Shown in pieces: positions 5,785 through 8,530 of a DNA stretch of 8,530 bases. The position numbers and the translations under genes were made by a program. The notes under the pieces were generated by a model. That model searched no databases, was not told the origin of the DNA, and was given only the letters and a program-made list of their open reading frames with translations. The stretch comes from Deinococcus sp. Lineage in GTDB: Bacteria > Deinococcota > Deinococci > Deinococcales > Deinococcaceae. Within the stretch, counting starts at the first letter, position 1, and each line of letters opens with the position of its first letter. The stretch is taken from the NCBI GenBank assembly GCA_025351205.1, contig JANXWI010000312.1, positions 1 through 8,530 on the forward strand. The letters are read 5' to 3'.

Positions 5785-8530
5785 GGGCATGCGCGTCTTC
5801 AAGACGCTAGTGATCGGGCTGGGCAGCACTGGCACCGAGATTCTGGAGGCGCTGGCTGACCGCATCGAATGGGAGGTCGGGTCACTGGGCCGCGCCCCCT
5901 GGGTGCAGTTTCTGGCGCTGGAGACAGACGCGGCGAAAAATTCGCGCTTCAACGGCACCGACGACTTCAAGACCCTGACCATTCCGGCGGCGGCGTGGCG
6001 TGACATCCTGACGCGGCCCGAGCTGTACGAGGACAACATTGCCCTGAGCAAATGGGCCGACCACGAGACGCTGTCGCAGCTGAACGCGCAGGCCGTCGAT
6101 GCGGGGGCAGGCAACATCCGCATGGTGGGGCGACTGGCCCTGCTGTTTCCGACCAACTACTACAACGTCAAGAACGCCATCTCGCAGCGGCTGATGAACC
6201 TGCGCAACCTGCGCGAGGCCGACGCCAAGCGCGCCCTGAACGTCAACAACGCCGGGCTGGAGGCCGACATCCGCTTCGCCATCAACGAGTCGAGCCAGCA
6301 GACCGGCCTGCGGATCATCGTGGTCGGCACGCTCTGCGGCGGCACCTGTAGCGGCACGGCCGCCGACATGGGCATCATCCTGCGCGGCCTGCTGAACAGC
6401 GAGGAGCGCAGCATGGGCATCTTCACGCTGCCGCACCCCAGCCTGGGCATCGGGCAGAAAGACAAGGCCGAACTCTGGAAGACCAACGCTTACCACGCGC
6501 TGGTCGAGTTCAACCAGTACCAGCTGTACACCGATACTGAGCGCTACAAGAGCATCAAGTTTCCCGACAAACCCGCCGGGCAGGAACCGCTGGACGCCGA
6601 CGCCACGCCCTACGACCTGGTGTATCTGGTGCGCCCGGACAGCAGCGAGACCGAGGACAAGGAGCGGCTGACCCAGGCAGTCGCCGACCGGCTGTTCTTG
6701 AATGTTTTCGTGCCCGCCACCGACCCGATGGCGACGGTGGTGGACGGCGGCGTGACCCCGCCCCAGAGTGGACGGGCCTACGCCTTCGCCACCTTTGGCC
6801 TCTCGACCATCGAGTACCCGATGCGCCGCATTCTCGACGCCCTGAAGTACCGCACGCTGGTGCACGCCGTGGACCGCTGGAAAGACCGGGTCTACGAGGG
6901 CCGCCCGGAAGAGGACCTCGATAATCTGGGCCTAACCGTTGAGGCGCTGACTGAGGCGCTGCTGCTCGACGAGGGCGGAGCCAGCCTGCGCACCCAGCTG
7001 GAAGCCAAGGCCAGCGAGGTCAAGCGGCAGGCCAGGCGCAACCCAGCCCAGGCCCGGCGCGCCCTGGAGGAGCTGCGCGGCGCGTTTGCCCCGTTGCGCG
7101 GCGAAGGGCTGCGCGGACTGGTACATCAGGCGACCCTGCAAAACCGCCACCGCGCCGCCGAGCGCGTCACCGGCAACCTGGAAGGCCTCGTCAAGACCCG
7201 GCTGCTCGACTACGACCAGGGGCCGAACGTGCTGCTTCAGGTGACCCAGGCCATCTTACCGCGTGTCGGGGAGCTGCGCGGCTGGGAACCGGCCACCACC
7301 CAGGCCGGGGCCGACAGTGTGCTGAACCAGATCGACGCGGTACGCTCCAACACCCTGCTGGGCCTGTTCTTCCTGAAGGACAAGGCCGTCAATCGACTGA
7401 TGCCCGCGCTCAGCCGCAGCCTGGACGACGAACTCAAGTCGCGCGTCAACCAGAAGGTCAGGGAGGTGCTGCGCGATGTGGGCAGCGGCCAGCGCACCGA
7501 GGCCGGAACGCTCACCCTGATTGAGGAGGAGGCGACCAGGGTGAGCAAGCGCTTATCGAAGCTGCGCAGTCGCCTGACCAACCAGGCCGACCTGTGGCGC
7601 GAGAAGAAGTCGCGGCTGGAGGGCGACAGCGCCGCCGTGAACGGCCTGTCGCTGTTCGAGCCGTCGCCGAACGGCACGGTGGACCGCGAGGAGGCCGAGG
7701 CCACCGATGAACGCCGCAAAGAGGTCCATGCGGCCCGGCTGATCAGAAGCTGGGAGGAACTCATTCGCGGGGTGCTGCCGGGCGTCAACGACCCCGACTG
7801 GCTTTCGGGCGGCTGGACCGTCGGGCAGGACAACTTCGAGCGCAGCCAGCTCGACGGCCTGGAGCGCGAGGCGGTGGCCCCCTTCGAGGCGACCCTGCGC
7901 AGCACCCAGAAGGACGTGGTGACGCGGATGTACGACCAGCGCAGCCCGTCGTTCAACCCCGACAGTGCCGCCATCAGCGCCGCAACCAAGGCCAACCTGT
8001 TTCTGCGCCTGAACGAGACGCAGGGCCAGCCGGACCCGATGAGTCCGCTGCCCAAGATCAAGCGCCTGATCGGGCGCAACCTGACGCCGGAGTTCAAGAA
8101 GGCGGTGCAGCCCTGGACGTCGAGCTACCCGAGCGCCATCCCCACCGAGGGCGCTGACCCTTTCCGGGTGGTGATGCTCGAAGAGTGGTATAAGTTCGCG
8201 TTGCGCGGTGTGGATGACTTGCGTGAGCTGTCCTTCAGCACGCCGCCGAATTTCAAGACCTACTTCACCCGGAAGAGGTCCGACATCGACTGGACACCCA
8301 TCAAGGACGACGAGATCCGGCAGCTGGCAGACGCCGAGAACCTGATCTTCTTGGCGGCGCTTCACGGCGTGCTGCGGCTGGAGGGCGGGCACCTGCTGAT
8401 GGCCTGGCCTGCCGGAGCGGGCGAAAATGCTGACGCGGCCCTGCGCCGCCGCCGCCTGCCCGGACGCTTCTCCAAGGCCGCCCGGATGCTGGCTTTCGAG
8501 AACCGCGACATGATGGGCAAGCCCCTGACC
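5768..8530 (+). CDS. FtsZ/tubulin-superfamily protein, large prokaryotic form (3' partial)
   Basis: The frame runs 921 codons to the window edge with no stop. Near the N-terminus VIGLGSTGTE (residues 15-24) is the glycine-rich nucleotide-binding turn. GGTCSGT (191-197), preceded by RIIVVGTL, is the tubulin/FtsZ signature loop that contacts GTP phosphates. The segment MGIFTLPHPSLGIGQKDKAE and the nearby NAYHALVEFNQY helix fit the same fold. The remainder is long, charged and probably helical, with Arg/Glu-rich stretches at about 410-460 and 580-650. That is far longer than FtsZ and is typical of the large tubulin-like family proposed to act in membrane remodelling. GTP binding is a sound inference; polymerisation is not shown. 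I chose ATG 5768 because it overlaps the preceding mini-ORF stop. ATG 5789 (MRVFKTLVIG) is an in-frame alternative that still keeps the whole fold. It has no signal peptide, so it acts in the cytoplasm, probably against the two membrane proteins encoded just upstream. Confidence 0.85.
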   Translation, partial: MTQATQGMRVFKTLVIGLGSTGTEILEALADRIEWEVGSLGRAPWVQFLALETDAAKNSRFNGTDDFKTLTIPAAAWRDILTRPELYEDNIALSKWADHETLSQLNAQAVDAGAGNIRMVGRLALLFPTNYYNVKNAISQRLMNLRNLREADAKRALNVNNAGLEADIRFAINESSQQTGLRIIVVGTLCGGTCSGTAADMGIILRGLLNSEERSMGIFTLPHPSLGIGQKDKAELWKTNAYHALVEFNQYQLYTDTERYKSIKFPDKPAGQEPLDADATPYDLVYLVRPDSSETEDKERLTQAVADRLFLNVFVPATDPMATVVDGGVTPPQSGRAYAFATFGLSTIEYPMRRILDALKYRTLVHAVDRWKDRVYEGRPEEDLDNLGLTVEALTEALLLDEGGASLRTQLEAKASEVKRQARRNPAQARRALEELRGAFAPLRGEGLRGLVHQATLQNRHRAAERVTGNLEGLVKTRLLDYDQGPNVLLQVTQAILPRVGELRGWEPATTQAGADSVLNQIDAVRSNTLLGLFFLKDKAVNRLMPALSRSLDDELKSRVNQKVREVLRDVGSGQRTEAGTLTLIEEEATRVSKRLSKLRSRLTNQADLWREKKSRLEGDSAAVNGLSLFEPSPNGTVDREEAEATDERRKEVHAARLIRSWEELIRGVLPGVNDPDWLSGGWTVGQDNFERSQLDGLEREAVAPFEATLRSTQKDVVTRMYDQRSPSFNPDSAAISAATKANLFLRLNETQGQPDPMSPLPKIKRLIGRNLTPEFKKAVQPWTSSYPSAIPTEGADPFRVVMLEEWYKFALRGVDDLRELSFSTPPNFKTYFTRKRSDIDWTPIKDDEIRQLADAENLIFLAALHGVLRLEGGHLLMAWPAGAGENADAALRRRRLPGRFSKAARMLAFENRDMMGKPLT

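Noticed and set aside
5882..6865. Minus-strand open frame of 327 codons opposite the tubulin-like gene
   Set aside because: It lies wholly inside the GTPase domain coding region. The + frame has the GGTCSGT signature, and a true antisense gene would need to start inside it with no ribosome binding site seen.
7237..8392. Two overlapping minus-strand open frames opposite the tubulin-like gene's C-terminal part
   Set aside because: They overlap each other in different frames, are rich in Ser/Arg or Gly/Arg, and run against a continuous + frame that stays open to the window edge.

Overview
The window reads as a high-GC bacterial chromosome or megaplasmid. Codons are strongly GC-biased at third positions, genes are packed with ATGA, TAATG and TGATG overlaps, and several starts carry AAGGAG-type ribosome binding sites. 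A Deinococcus-like host is my best guess from general character; no marker gene proves it. All real genes lie on the + strand, and the long minus-strand frames are GC-rich shadows.

Region 1 (1-3666) is a polymorphic-toxin locus. The C-terminal 538 residues of a larger protein end in an AHH-type HNH/endonuclease VII-fold nuclease domain. Its stop overlaps the start of a predicted immunity gene that resembles the Imm11/DUF1629 family. Directly downstream lies a second cassette: a truncated, headless AHH toxin module followed by a second immunity gene. The two modules are paralogous from end to end. The toxin parts are exactly 182 codons each, and the immunity proteins are about 79% identical by hand alignment. 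DNA at the toxin junction is nearly identical, while the toxin tails diverge. This is the typical layout of a toxin-tip reservoir behind a full-length toxin.

Region 2 (3667-4094) is a gap of about 430 bp. It holds a decayed short ORF with one in-frame stop, a good terminator-like hairpin that closes the toxin/immunity side, and an AT-richer stretch with a weak candidate promoter for the next operon.

Region 3 (4095-8530) is a tightly coupled three-gene operon: a signal-peptide-bearing single-pass membrane protein with a large external domain, a 106-residue three-helix membrane protein, and a large FtsZ/tubulin-superfamily protein. The last is still open at the window end after 921 codons and carries the tubulin G-box signature GGTCSGT. 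Together they suggest a membrane-anchored cytoskeletal or membrane-remodelling machine of unknown function. The tubulin-like gene starts through an unusual chain of two tiny overlapping ORFs and a 17-bp imperfect tandem repeat. This operon is the best candidate for a poorly described system in the window. A functional link between it and the toxin cassettes is not shown by the sequence.
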